Origin: JANQHO01 sp965218075
GTDB taxonomy: Bacteria > Bacteroidota > Bacteroidia > Flavobacteriales > Schleiferiaceae
DNA: 64,000 nt
Assembly: GCA_965218075.1 (NCBI GenBank)
Contig: CBDCJZ010000003.1
Location: 1,612,001 to 1,676,000 of the forward strand
Direction of reading: 5' to 3'
This document shows positions 56,599-64,000 of the stretch, piece by piece. The notes under the pieces were generated by a model. The model ran no database searches. It worked only from the letters and a program-made list of their open reading frames with translations, and was not told the origin of the DNA. How positions within the stretch are numbered: position 1 is the first letter of the stretch; each line of letters starts with the position of its first letter. A program made the translations under genes and the position numbers.

Positions 56599-57776
56599 GT
56601 TGCTATTTTACCATCGACAAATTTCATTTTTGAGCCTTTTTCGAATTTTATAGTAAAGTTAGCTGGCTTTTCGAGCTTTGGATTGCTTTCTGCCAATTCC
56701 CCTCCTACTACTTCATCAAAGCCCTTGTATGAAGAAAGATCCCCTACTTCTACTAAGCTATATACTTTTTTGAGAGTGACTTTATTAAAATCAGGCACTT
56801 CTCTTATTAAAAAACCGAGATCAGCTTTAATGGTTTTATTGTTCACCCGGAGTTGACATGACCTAATAATAAGATCCATCATGCATTCACCGTTTTCGGG
56901 AATATGATGATAGTTTTCCTTCGCATAGAAGGATATTTTATCAGTTGCTATAAGCTCAAAAGCTTGAAGAAGTATCAAAAAATTCATTTTTCGAGCGGTA
57001 TTTCGATAATAATCTTTAAAATCAGCTCCCGATTCTATCAAAACACAGGGTATCTCTTTTTTGTGGAAATACTCTCCCAGCGCTCTCGGCTGATATTTGT
57101 CTGTGTAGCGGCCAGTTTGACCGGGAATATGTTCATTAGTTAATTCTGCGAGACCAGCAATTAGCTTCATCGCTTTAAGCCTTGCCAGGTTAATTTTACG
57201 ACTCTCATCGTAAGGAGGAGATAAAAAGCTAATAGTTGCAGGCTTATTGCTATTACCAACTGAGAAAATATTCCTTTGATCATGCAGGTTAAAACCCCAG
57301 TGAGGTTGAAAGCTTTTAAAGGTTTTCATAAATATCTGTATTTCAACTGTTATTTGAGATTTAGAGTCTCTGTTCAGATCAATAGATAAGCTATTGTAAC
57401 GAGAAAATCTTTCTGCCCCATCGGGATTTAAGATAGGAATAAACAAAAATTTAAAATTTTTCCTCAGCCAATTTCTATATGGATTGTATTCATCTGAGGC
57501 TGAAAGGAAATTAAAAAGATCAGCTAATGCCATAGTAGTTGTAGGCTCGTTACCATGCATTTGGGACCATAGCATTACTCTGGTATCTCCCTCACCCCAT
57601 TGATAGGAATTAATGGTTCTGTCTTCCAGCGAAAAACCGATATTGGTAACCTTAAAGCATTCCATAAGGTTATTTTTAGCTATCACTTTATGCCAATCCT
57701 CCAGCTTAACCCATCGCTTTACCAGCTTAAACTCTTTGTAGTTCTTATAATCCAAGGCATTAAACCGAAAAACCAT
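56595..57776 (-). CDS. M14 family zinc carboxypeptidase
   Basis: A 393-residue peptidase of the zinc carboxypeptidase family. Zinc ligands are His and Glu in MHGNEPTTT, with a further His probably in FNLHDQRN; the substrate-binding segment is ILNPDGAERF followed by SIDLNRD. The catalytic Glu probably lies in CVLIESGADF. No signal peptide, so cytoplasmic. It is translationally coupled to the aldehyde dehydrogenase. Confidence 0.85.
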   Translation of the reverse strand: MVFRFNALDYKNYKEFKLVKRWVKLEDWHKVIAKNNLMECFKVTNIGFSLEDRTINSYQWGEGDTRVMLWSQMHGNEPTTTMALADLFNFLSASDEYNPYRNWLRKNFKFLFIPILNPDGAERFSRYNSLSIDLNRDSKSQITVEIQIFMKTFKSFQPHWGFNLHDQRNIFSVGNSNKPATISFLSPPYDESRKINLARLKAMKLIAGLAELTNEHIPGQTGRYTDKYQPRALGEYFHKKEIPCVLIESGADFKDYYRNTARKMNFLILLQAFELIATDKISFYAKENYHHIPENGECMMDLIIRSCQLRVNNKTIKADLGFLIREVPDFNKVTLKKVYSLVEVGDLSSYKGFDEVVGGELAESNPKLEKPANFTIKFEKGSKMKFVDGKIAT

Positions 57777-57912
57777 TATCCAAATTTTAAATCGAAAGTA
57801 AACACTTTAAGCTTATCTAAGCTCGGTGTTCTCATGGTGCCCTTGACAAAAATTATTCTGGCTCTATACTCGATTACATTATGAAACTTTCAAATAATAC
57901 CGTTCTAAAGAT

Positions 57913-57959
57913 CTGTAAAGGGAAAATACAAGTAATTTGCAATCCCTTTCCCTTTACAG
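57913..57959. repeat. Perfect 13-bp inverted repeat between divergent genes
   Basis: CTGTAAAGGGAAA (57913-57925) and TTTCCCTTTACAG (57947-57959) are perfect complements around a 21-base loop. The site lies between the divergent M14 peptidase and mtaB starts, ending 21 bp before the mtaB -7 box. It could be an operator or a hairpin. Confidence 0.75.
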
Positions 57960-57980
57960 CTTTTTAAAGGCTTGCCTGGC

Positions 57981-57988
57981 TATCTTTG
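57981..57988 (+). promoter_or_regulatory. Bacteroidota -7 box (TATCTTTG) for mtaB
   Basis: TATCTTTG fits TAnnTTTG and lies downstream of a possible TTG start at 57972, excluding that start. The ATG at 57993 begins four bases after the box. No good TTG -33 element was found. Confidence 0.5.
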
Positions 57989-57992
57989 TCAC

Positions 57993-59333
57993 ATGCAAAC
58001 GAATGAGAAAAAAGTGGCGTTTCACACCCTGGGTTGTAAGCTCAATTTTTCTGAAACATCTACCATAGTACGAGAACTAAAGAAAAATAATTACCAACAG
58101 GTCGACTTTAACCAAACTGCTGATGTGTATGTAATTAATACTTGTTCGGTTACGCAAAATGCGGATAAAGAATGTAAATATTGGGTTAAACAAGGTTTGA
58201 AATTTAATCCTGATGCCTTTGTAGTAGTAGTAGGTTGCTATGCCCAATTAAAGCCTGATGAGATTGCCGATATAAAGGGGGTAGATTTAGTGCTGGGAGC
58301 CACTGAAAAGTTTAAGATTACTGATTATCTGAACAAACTTGCCAAGAAGAATATAGCTGAGGTTCATTCTTGTGAAATAAATGAAGCAAATTTTTATGTT
58401 GGCTCTTATTCAACGGATGACCGGACGCGAGCATTCTTAAAAGTGCAGGATGGTTGTGACTATAAATGCACCTATTGTACCATTCCTTTGGCTCGTGGCA
58501 TTTCTCGTAGTGATACTCTGGAAAATGTTTTAGCTAATGTGCGAAAAATAGCTGAAGAAGGGATAAAAGAAATTGTGTTGACAGGAGTAAACATCGGCGA
58601 TTATGGCAAAGGAGAATTGGGAAATAAAAAACACAAACATAGTTTTCTGGAACTCATACAATACCTAGATAAAGTAGAGGGTATCGACCGCTTTCGCATT
58701 TCATCTATTGAGCCCAATTTATTGAAAGACAATATCATAGAATTTGTAAACGCCAGCGATAAGTTTGTACCTCACTTCCATATTCCTCTTCAATCTGGCT
58801 CCAATGATATGCTCAAAAAAATGCGCAGACGTTATTTGCGGGAACTTTATCAAGAGAAAGTACAAAAGATCAAAAGTGTCATTCCTCATTGTTGTATTGG
58901 AGTAGATGTAATCGTAGGATTTCCCGGTGAAACAGAGGAGCACTTTATGGAAACCTATAATTTTCTAAGAAAACTGGAAATCAGTTATCTACACGTATTT
59001 ACTTACAGCGAACGCGATAATACACCTGCTGCTGAAATGAAGGAAATAGTAGATGTGGGAATCCGTAAAAAACATAGCAAAATACTACGCTTACTTTCTT
59101 CCAAGAAACGCAGAGCCTTTTATGAAAGTCAACTGGGCAGTAAAAGAACCGTCCTTTTTGAAGATAACTTCAAAGATAGCTTTATTTATGGATACACAGA
59201 AAACTACGTAAAGGTAAAGACTAATTGGGATAATGGTTTGATAAATACTAAAAGAAAAATACTGCTCAGTCATATTGACAAGGATGGCATTGTAAGGTTT
59301 AAAGAAGCATCTCCTGTTCCTATCTTCGCATAA
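57993..59333 (+). CDS. mtaB: tRNA t6A37 methylthiotransferase MtaB
   Basis: Radical-SAM enzyme that adds a methylthio group to t6A37 of tRNAs reading ANN codons. The protein (446 residues) has an N-terminal UPF0004 domain with FHTLGCKLNFSE, INTCSVTQNADKEC and VVVGCYAQ, the radical-SAM CxxxCxxC as CDYKCTYC (Cys155, 159, 162), and a C-terminal TRAM-like end. The start at ATG 57993 is forced by the promoter box. The phosphatase gene follows with no gap. Confidence 0.94.
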   Translation: MQTNEKKVAFHTLGCKLNFSETSTIVRELKKNNYQQVDFNQTADVYVINTCSVTQNADKECKYWVKQGLKFNPDAFVVVVGCYAQLKPDEIADIKGVDLVLGATEKFKITDYLNKLAKKNIAEVHSCEINEANFYVGSYSTDDRTRAFLKVQDGCDYKCTYCTIPLARGISRSDTLENVLANVRKIAEEGIKEIVLTGVNIGDYGKGELGNKKHKHSFLELIQYLDKVEGIDRFRISSIEPNLLKDNIIEFVNASDKFVPHFHIPLQSGSNDMLKKMRRRYLRELYQEKVQKIKSVIPHCCIGVDVIVGFPGETEEHFMETYNFLRKLEISYLHVFTYSERDNTPAAEMKEIVDVGIRKKHSKILRLLSSKKRRAFYESQLGSKRTVLFEDNFKDSFIYGYTENYVKVKTNWDNGLINTKRKILLSHIDKDGIVRFKEASPVPIFA

Positions 59334-60128
59334 ATGAAACTCAGCTTTCTTTGTGCTAAAGTAATAGAGCTTTGCCGTAAAACAGGAGAATTTATTCTTA
59401 AGGAGAGGGATAAGGTAAGTGCAAAAGATATTGAAGTGAAAAGCCCCAATAACTTGGTTAGTTACGTGGACAGGAAGGCAGAGGAACAATTAGTAGGAGG
59501 GCTTTCTGCTTTACTGCCCAAAGCTGGCTTTTTAGTGGAAGAAGGAACTTCTAACAAGGAGGGAAAGCGTTATAACTGGATAGTTGATCCTCTGGATGGC
59601 ACTACTAATTTTTTACATTCTATTCCAGTATTTTCTATTAGCATTGCTTTGATGAACGGAAATGAAGTTGTTTTGGGAGTGATTTATGAATTAGGGCAAA
59701 AAGAAATGTTTTACGCATGGAAAGATGGTGGAGCTTATCTCAATGGAAAACCCATCAAAGTAAGTGAGAATGCCGAATTGAAAGATTGTCTCTTTGCCAC
59801 GGGCTTTCCTTATTACGATTTTAGCAGGATGGGAAATTATATACAGCTACTTATCGCTTTTTTAGAGAAAAGTAAAGGAGTAAGACGTTTGGGTTCTGCT
59901 GCTACTGATCTAGCTTATGTTGCCTGCGGACGTTTTGATGGCTTTTTTGAATATGGCCTAAGCCCCTGGGATGTTGCCGGAGGAATAATACTGGTAGAGG
60001 AAGCTGGAGGTAAAGCCTCCGATTTCAAAGGTGGTAATGACTATATCTTTGGCAGGGAAGTAGCTGTGGCCGGGAGTAGTGTTTTTAATGCTTATCTCGA
60101 GTTGATTAGCAAGCATATGGATGCTTAA
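59334..60128 (+). CDS. Inositol monophosphatase family protein
   Basis: A 264-residue Mg-dependent phosphatase. The metal motif is WIVDPLDGTTNFLHSIPVFS, with the second family motif WDVAGGIILVEEAGG and the upstream Glu in VEEGTS. Substrates in this family include inositol phosphates, 3'-phosphoadenylate and other sugar phosphates. It begins directly after the mtaB stop (co-transcribed) and converges on the next gene with a four-base overlap. Confidence 0.92.
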   Translation: MKLSFLCAKVIELCRKTGEFILKERDKVSAKDIEVKSPNNLVSYVDRKAEEQLVGGLSALLPKAGFLVEEGTSNKEGKRYNWIVDPLDGTTNFLHSIPVFSISIALMNGNEVVLGVIYELGQKEMFYAWKDGGAYLNGKPIKVSENAELKDCLFATGFPYYDFSRMGNYIQLLIAFLEKSKGVRRLGSAATDLAYVACGRFDGFFEYGLSPWDVAGGIILVEEAGGKASDFKGGNDYIFGREVAVAGSSVFNAYLELISKHMDA

Positions 60129-60616
60129 ACTAGAGGCAATAATTCTTTATGCAAACTATCTTTTACTGCAATTTCCCACTCATTTTGCAACTGACCTTTG
60201 GTTTCTAACATATTGTTAAATACAACAGTAGACCCATCGTATACTCCTTTTTCCAATCCTTTTCTAAAGATATTTATATCTAGAGTTTGAATGATACCTC
60301 CGTTTCTGAAAGCCACCTTCATACGATCCAGCAAGGAGATATTAACTTCTTTTTCCAAAGATTGTATCAGGTGTAGGAGCTTATCGATACTGCAACCTGT
60401 AGCAGAATGACTGGATTCCTCAAGGCCGATTACAATGAAGTGTTCGTATAAAATAGTAAATGAGGCCCAGAGGTTTTTACCATGTGCGTACCACTCATCT
60501 AAAAAGTCCATTAAGCGGCGGCTGACATGCCTTATCTGTTCTAATTCAAGGCGGATAGTACTCTGAAACATCCATATTCTGGCACGATCAGTTAGTGTAT
60601 CAAACTCGACATACAT
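60125..60616 (-). CDS. Conserved hypothetical protein (often labelled ABC transporter ATPase in Bacteroidota)
   Basis: A 163-residue protein without Walker motifs, so the label used for its relatives is unsupported. Visible text includes YVEFDTLTDRARIWMFQSTI, WASFTILYEHFIVIGLEES and GKNLWA. It follows the CCG-domain Fe-S subunit by 49 bp, an order seen across the phylum. The function is unknown. Confidence 0.75.
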   Translation of the reverse strand: MYVEFDTLTDRARIWMFQSTIRLELEQIRHVSRRLMDFLDEWYAHGKNLWASFTILYEHFIVIGLEESSHSATGCSIDKLLHLIQSLEKEVNISLLDRMKVAFRNGGIIQTLDINIFRKGLEKGVYDGSTVVFNNMLETKGQLQNEWEIAVKDSLHKELLPLV

Positions 60617-60665
60617 TACATATAAATTTTTCTGAAATATATTAAAAAGTGTTTTTCAAGACAAG

Positions 60666-61460
60666 CTATAAACTCTCTGTTTGGGCAATTAATTCTGCTA
60701 TATCAAGTACTGGCAATTGCCCTTCTTCTTCAGTGTTTTTAACCCCGTCTGTCATCATGGTGTTACAAAAAGGACAAGCAGTGGCTATAACTTCAGCTTT
60801 AGTCTCCAGAGCTTCTTCAGTACGTTCTATATTGATGTCTTTGTTCCCTTTTTCAGGTTCTTTAAACATCTGGGCACCACCAGCTCCACAGCAAAGTCCG
60901 TTACTTTTACATCTGTGCATTTCTATCAGTTTGGCATCTAGCTCCTGAATCAGTTCGCGGGGGGCTTTGTAAATTTGGTTAGCTCTGCCTAAATAACAAG
61001 AGTCGTGGTAAGTAATGCGCTTCCCTTTAAAAGGACCTCCTTCGATACCTAGTTTTCCTTCTTTAAAAAGATTATTGATAAAGGTGGTATGATGCATTAC
61101 CTGATAGTTTCCGCCCAGTTCGGGGTACTCGTTTTTTAAAGTATTGAAACAATGAGGGCACGTGGTAACAATATGGGTAATTTCATAATCGTTGAGCACT
61201 TGTATATTAGCCATCGCCTGCATCATAAACAGGAATTCATTACCGGCGCGTTTAGCTGGGTCTCCGGTGCAGCTTTCTTCAGTCCCTAATACGGCAAAAT
61301 CTACTTTGGCTCTATTCAGTATTTTAACAAAAGCTCTAGTAATCTTTTTAGCACGTTCGTCAAAACTCCCGGCGCAGCCTACCCAAAAAAGCACCTTCGG
61401 CTTTTTTCCTTCAGCCATTTTTTCAGCCATGGTAGATATCTTTATTGTTTTATTCTCCAT
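60666..61460 (-). CDS. Fe-S oxidoreductase subunit with CCG domains (HdrB/GlpC-like)
   Basis: A 264-residue soluble protein with two cysteine-rich CCG-type repeats: EESCTGDPAKRAGNE and CPHCFNTLKNEYP in the first, HDSCYLGRANQIY and SNGLCCGAGGAQMF in the second. These hold a special Fe-S cluster in HdrB-type disulfide reductases. The natural partner is a membrane 4Fe-4S protein; the likely one in this window is at 11533-12828. Upstream, 61461-61807, no feature was seen. Confidence 0.9.
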   Translation of the reverse strand: MENKTIKISTMAEKMAEGKKPKVLFWVGCAGSFDERAKKITRAFVKILNRAKVDFAVLGTEESCTGDPAKRAGNEFLFMMQAMANIQVLNDYEITHIVTTCPHCFNTLKNEYPELGGNYQVMHHTTFINNLFKEGKLGIEGGPFKGKRITYHDSCYLGRANQIYKAPRELIQELDAKLIEMHRCKSNGLCCGAGGAQMFKEPEKGNKDINIERTEEALETKAEVIATACPFCNTMMTDGVKNTEEEGQLPVLDIAELIAQTESL

Positions 61461-61807
61461 TTTATGGTATCAGTTCAAAAATTTGGTCGTCAAGTATTTT
61501 AAAATCTATTAAAAACCAGAGTTTTTGTTCGGGCAAACAGCATTGATGATCATAGTTAATTACACCGCTTAAAGATACACATCTTAAAAAATAGAGTCAT
61601 CGCTAGTTTATTTTATGATAAACGAAAGACCTAGGGAAACTTATAAGTTGTTTGTTTTGTTGATAGCTCGTTCCGTTCTTATAGCCATCACTAGCTAGCA
61701 ATTACACTTTCAAGGGCATCAAAAAAATTATTGTATATAATTTGTAAATTCCTTTATTGCAATCGCGAGAAAAGGAAATATCAAACATGTATTCTCTTTC
61801 ATTTCCC
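61461..61807. other. Intergenic stretch, no feature recognised
   Basis: The gap between the Fe-S subunit gene and the second sorting-domain array holds no gene, repeat or recognisable promoter. Confidence 0.5.
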
Positions 61808-62437
61808 CTACTCAATCAGTACTTTCTCAGTGATAATTCCTTTACTAGTTTCCAGCTTTAGGAAGTATTGACCCGTAGAAATTCCGGAGATGCTCAATTG
61901 TTTTTGAGGCTCTTTAAATCGCTTTACTTTCTTTCCTTGTAGGTCTATTAAAGAAATAGCAGATACATCCAATATATTTGGATATTCTATATTGATAACA
62001 TCTCTTGAAGGATTGGGGTATAGGTAGACCTCATTTTTGAACGGGGTTTCATTAACGCCAAAAACTGGTGCAAGTTGAAGCACGACACTACTACTCCAGG
62101 ATTTAATAAGACTCACGATAAAAAGATAGCTTTTAGTCCCATCATAATTAGGGATACAAATATTAATAACGGTATCTAGCTCATCTACAGCCGGTGCAAT
62201 GGTAGATTGACAGTCTAAATCAAGGTATATAGTCCCATTCCGATTTATGACACCATGATTTACAATCCTTGGGCCACCATACGCGGAGTGGATCAAAAGG
62301 TGGACATCTATAGTCAGAGGTGGACATCTATGATCATCTGACTTAGGTTGAAGTGAAATACTACTTATCCGCTCCACCCCGTAAAGGCCATTACCCATCA
62401 TCACAAAAAAAAGCAAGGAGGCATATAAATTTTTCAT
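61808..62437 (-). CDS. Small secreted protein with T9SS sorting domain, array 2 copy 1
   Basis: A 209-residue secreted protein: signal peptide (MKNLYASLLFFVMMGNGLYG), a 100-residue beta-rich payload (GVINRNGTIYLDLDCQS, VINICIPNYDGTKSYLF), then a type A sorting domain (YLYPNPSRDVINIEYP ... EKVLIE) for type IX export. The payload is very close to copy 3. A 14-base direct repeat (ATAGATGTCCACCT) lies in the payload. The function of the payload is unknown. Confidence 0.85.
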   Translation of the reverse strand: MKNLYASLLFFVMMGNGLYGVERISSISLQPKSDDHRCPPLTIDVHLLIHSAYGGPRIVNHGVINRNGTIYLDLDCQSTIAPAVDELDTVINICIPNYDGTKSYLFIVSLIKSWSSSVVLQLAPVFGVNETPFKNEVYLYPNPSRDVINIEYPNILDVSAISLIDLQGKKVKRFKEPQKQLSISGISTGQYFLKLETSKGIITEKVLIE

Positions 62438-62492
62438 TTTATTAGTTTTTTAGTTAAAGCAAAAGGGATCGATTTCTCTGCCATAAAAACCC

Positions 62493-62584
62493 TTATTCAA
62501 TTACCAAGGCTTGGGCACATCTGCCATCTCATCATCACAAACCAAAATCACTATATAAATACCTCTTTCACAATCAAATGATAT
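62493..62584 (-). pseudogene. Headless T9SS sorting-domain tail in array 2 spacer 1 (frameshifted)
   Basis: Matches the start-less tail in spacer 2 but carries a two-base insertion (GGGCACATCT versus GGGCATCT on the + strand), so the frame breaks. Confidence 0.6.
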
Positions 62585-62606
62585 CTAATGATTAACTCAC
62601 TTTCCC

Positions 62607-63266
62607 CTACTCAATCAGTACTTTCTTAGTGATAATTCCTTTACTAGTTTCCAGCTTTAGGAAGTATTGACCCGTAGAAATTCCGGAGATGCTCAATTGT
62701 TTTTGAGGCTCTTTAAATCGTTTTACTTTCTTTCCTTGTAGGCCTATTAAAGAAATATTGAAAACATCTAATTCTCTTGGATATTCCATATTGATAAGGC
62801 CCTTTGAAGGATTAGGATATATTTTTATGGCATCATACAACAAAGAATTTAGCTCATTGATATTTGCTTGAGAAGTAGAAATAAAAACGCTATCTCTTGT
62901 TTCCCTATTAGTATAGTTACGATACAAACAGTTGGTAGTATCGACAGTATTCGTATCTATAATTGTCCGTACTTGTAAATTATTAATTACAAGCCCCGCT
63001 ATATTTGGAGTAAACAAGGTATCAAAAGGAACAATACCTAAATAACCCGCACATTCCCTAATGTATATGTCAATCCATACCGTATCTGCAAAAACTGAAG
63101 TTGAAGATTCAATTCTATTTATAGAGAGTCCTGTATGAGGGAATATACCTTTTATATAAACTGAATTGGGGAGAGTATTATTTACAATAAATAAACTATC
63201 TATTGATTGAGAAAATAAATTACTTGAAACAATTATTAACCAAAGTGGTATTATAAATGCTTTCAT
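62607..63266 (-). CDS. Small secreted protein with T9SS sorting domain, array 2 copy 2 (different payload)
   Basis: A 219-residue secreted protein with signal peptide MKAFIIPLWLIIVSSNLFSQ. The payload (residues about 21-140, VYIKGIFPHTGLSINRIESS) bears no resemblance to copies 1 and 3, yet its sorting domain (QGKKVKRFKEPQKQLSISGI) and both spacers are nearly identical to theirs. This looks like payload exchange between fixed flanks. Confidence 0.85.
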   Translation of the reverse strand: MKAFIIPLWLIIVSSNLFSQSIDSLFIVNNTLPNSVYIKGIFPHTGLSINRIESSTSVFADTVWIDIYIRECAGYLGIVPFDTLFTPNIAGLVINNLQVRTIIDTNTVDTTNCLYRNYTNRETRDSVFISTSQANINELNSLLYDAIKIYPNPSKGLINMEYPRELDVFNISLIGLQGKKVKRFKEPQKQLSISGISTGQYFLKLETSKGIITKKVLIE

Positions 63267-63321
63267 TTTATTAGTTTTTTAGTTAAAGCAAAAGGGATCG
63301 ATTTCTCTGCCATAAAAACCC

Positions 63322-63411
63322 TTATTCAATTACCAAGGCTTGGGCATCTGCCATCTCATCATCACAAACCAAAATCACTATATAAATACCTCTTTCACAA
63401 TCAAATGATAT
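63322..63411 (-). pseudogene. Headless T9SS sorting-domain tail in array 2 spacer 2
   Basis: ISFDCERGIYIVILVCDDEM then ADAQALVIE and stop, 29 residues with no start codon; an in-frame TAG lies immediately upstream. It resembles the YRRGIYCIALIYN end of the tyrosinase protein and the tails in array 1. Confidence 0.65.
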
Positions 63412-63433
63412 CTAATGATTAACTCACTTTCCC

Positions 63434-64000
63434 CTACTCAATCAGTACTTTCTTAGTGATAATTCCTTTACTAGTTTCCAGCTTTAGGAAGTATTGACCC
63501 GTAGAAATTCCGGAGATGCTCAATTGTTTTTGAGGCTCTTTAAATCGCTTTACTTTCTTTCCTTGTAGGTCTATTAAAGAAATAGCAGATACATCCAATA
63601 TATTTGGATATTCTATATTGATAACATTTCTTGAAGGATTGGGGTATAGGTAGACCTCATTTTTGAGTGGGGTTTCATTAACGCCAAAAACTGGTGCAAG
63701 TTGAAGCACGACACTACTACTCCAGGGTTTAATAAGACTCACGATAAAAAGATAGTTTTTAGTCCCATCATAATTAGGGATACAAATATTAATAACGGTA
63801 TCTAGCTCATCTACAACCGCTCCAAGACCAGATTGACAGTCTAAATCAAGGTATATAGTCCCATTCCGATTTATGACACCATGATTTACAATCCTTGGGC
63901 CATAATTCCAGGAGTAGATCAAAAGGTGGACATCTATAGTCAGAGGTGGACATCTATGATCATCTGACTTAGGTTGAAGTGAAATATTAACTATATGGTC
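63434..64000 (-). CDS. Small secreted protein with T9SS sorting domain, array 2 copy 3 (partial, 5' end off the right edge)
   Basis: The frame runs open to the right edge. The visible part reads ISLQPKSDDHRCPPLTIDVH and continues with the copy 1 payload (GVINRNGTIYLDLDCQS) and the same sorting domain, ending KKVLIE. The signal peptide is outside the window. Differences from copy 1 are few and mostly in YSWNYG and SGLGAVVDE. Confidence 0.83.
   Translation of the reverse strand, partial: DHIVNISLQPKSDDHRCPPLTIDVHLLIYSWNYGPRIVNHGVINRNGTIYLDLDCQSGLGAVVDELDTVINICIPNYDGTKNYLFIVSLIKPWSSSVVLQLAPVFGVNETPLKNEVYLYPNPSRNVINIEYPNILDVSAISLIDLQGKKVKRFKEPQKQLSISGISTGQYFLKLETSKGIITKKVLIE

Noticed and set aside
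60125..60616. Annotation as an ABC transporter ATPase
   Set aside because: No Walker A, Walker B or signature motif is visible; the name appears to be a propagated label.

Overview
The window is a chromosomal stretch of a Bacteroidota bacterium, probably a marine Cytophagales or Flavobacteriales relative; the order cannot be fixed from sequence alone. The evidence is type IX secretion (T9SS) sorting domains, TonB-dependent receptors with carboxypeptidase-like N-termini, TAnnTTTG-type promoters, bacillithiol synthesis (BshC), menaquinone genes, and typical Bacteroidota gene pairs (rpsU-xerC, MlaD-FeS protein, SppA/FolK, ZapA followed by a structured RNA). The DNA is AT-rich.

Layout. 0-5 kb: xerC (cut by the left edge), rpsU, an acyl-CoA dehydrogenase, and an operon of a sodium-symporter-family transporter, an overlapping 57-residue membrane peptide missed by length-limited gene calling, and a helix-hairpin-helix protein. 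5.1-8.5 kb: a gene graveyard with recognisable wrecks of a DUF4915/TIGR03032 protein and a DNA methyltransferase. 8.5-14 kb: a metallo-beta-lactamase-fold hydrolase, an M1 peptidase, a membrane Fe-S oxidoreductase and an MlaD protein. 14-15.5 kb: a dead IS1595-type transposase and another methyltransferase fragment. 15.5-27 kb: bshC, an M49 peptidase lipoprotein, a methyltransferase, aroK, two tRNAs, and menE, menC and menA with a TonB receptor between them.

27.5-37 kb is the most striking region. A secreted tyrosinase-domain protein is followed on the same strand by five tandem, near-identical secreted beta-propeller (YCF48/BNR-like) genes. Their differences are concentrated in a few in-frame loops, and the loop variants are shuffled between copies like a mosaic. 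Each spacer inside the array carries a 39-codon headless tail of a sorting domain resembling the tyrosinase's own C-terminus. A second array at the right edge (61.8-64 kb), made of unrelated small secreted proteins, has the same design: conserved flanks, a headless sorting-domain tail in each spacer, and one copy with a different N-terminal payload.

37-49 kb: a queuosine-precursor transporter with an apparent ATT start, sppA, folK, a defence-like pair (DNA methyltransferase fused to an HNH nuclease plus a frameshifted HEPN-type gene), a TPR membrane protein, a TonB receptor operon with an M23 peptidase, and a coiled-coil/zapA pair followed by a structured RNA, probably 6S. 49.5-51 kb: a Mu-like prophage remnant. 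51-61.5 kb: a zinc-ribbon protein, a glycosyltransferase/DinB/NRDE/ATP-grasp operon, an aldehyde dehydrogenase/M14 peptidase pair, mtaB plus an inositol-phosphatase-family gene, and an Fe-S (CCG) subunit that normally sits beside the MlaD/Fe-S pair found 48 kb away.
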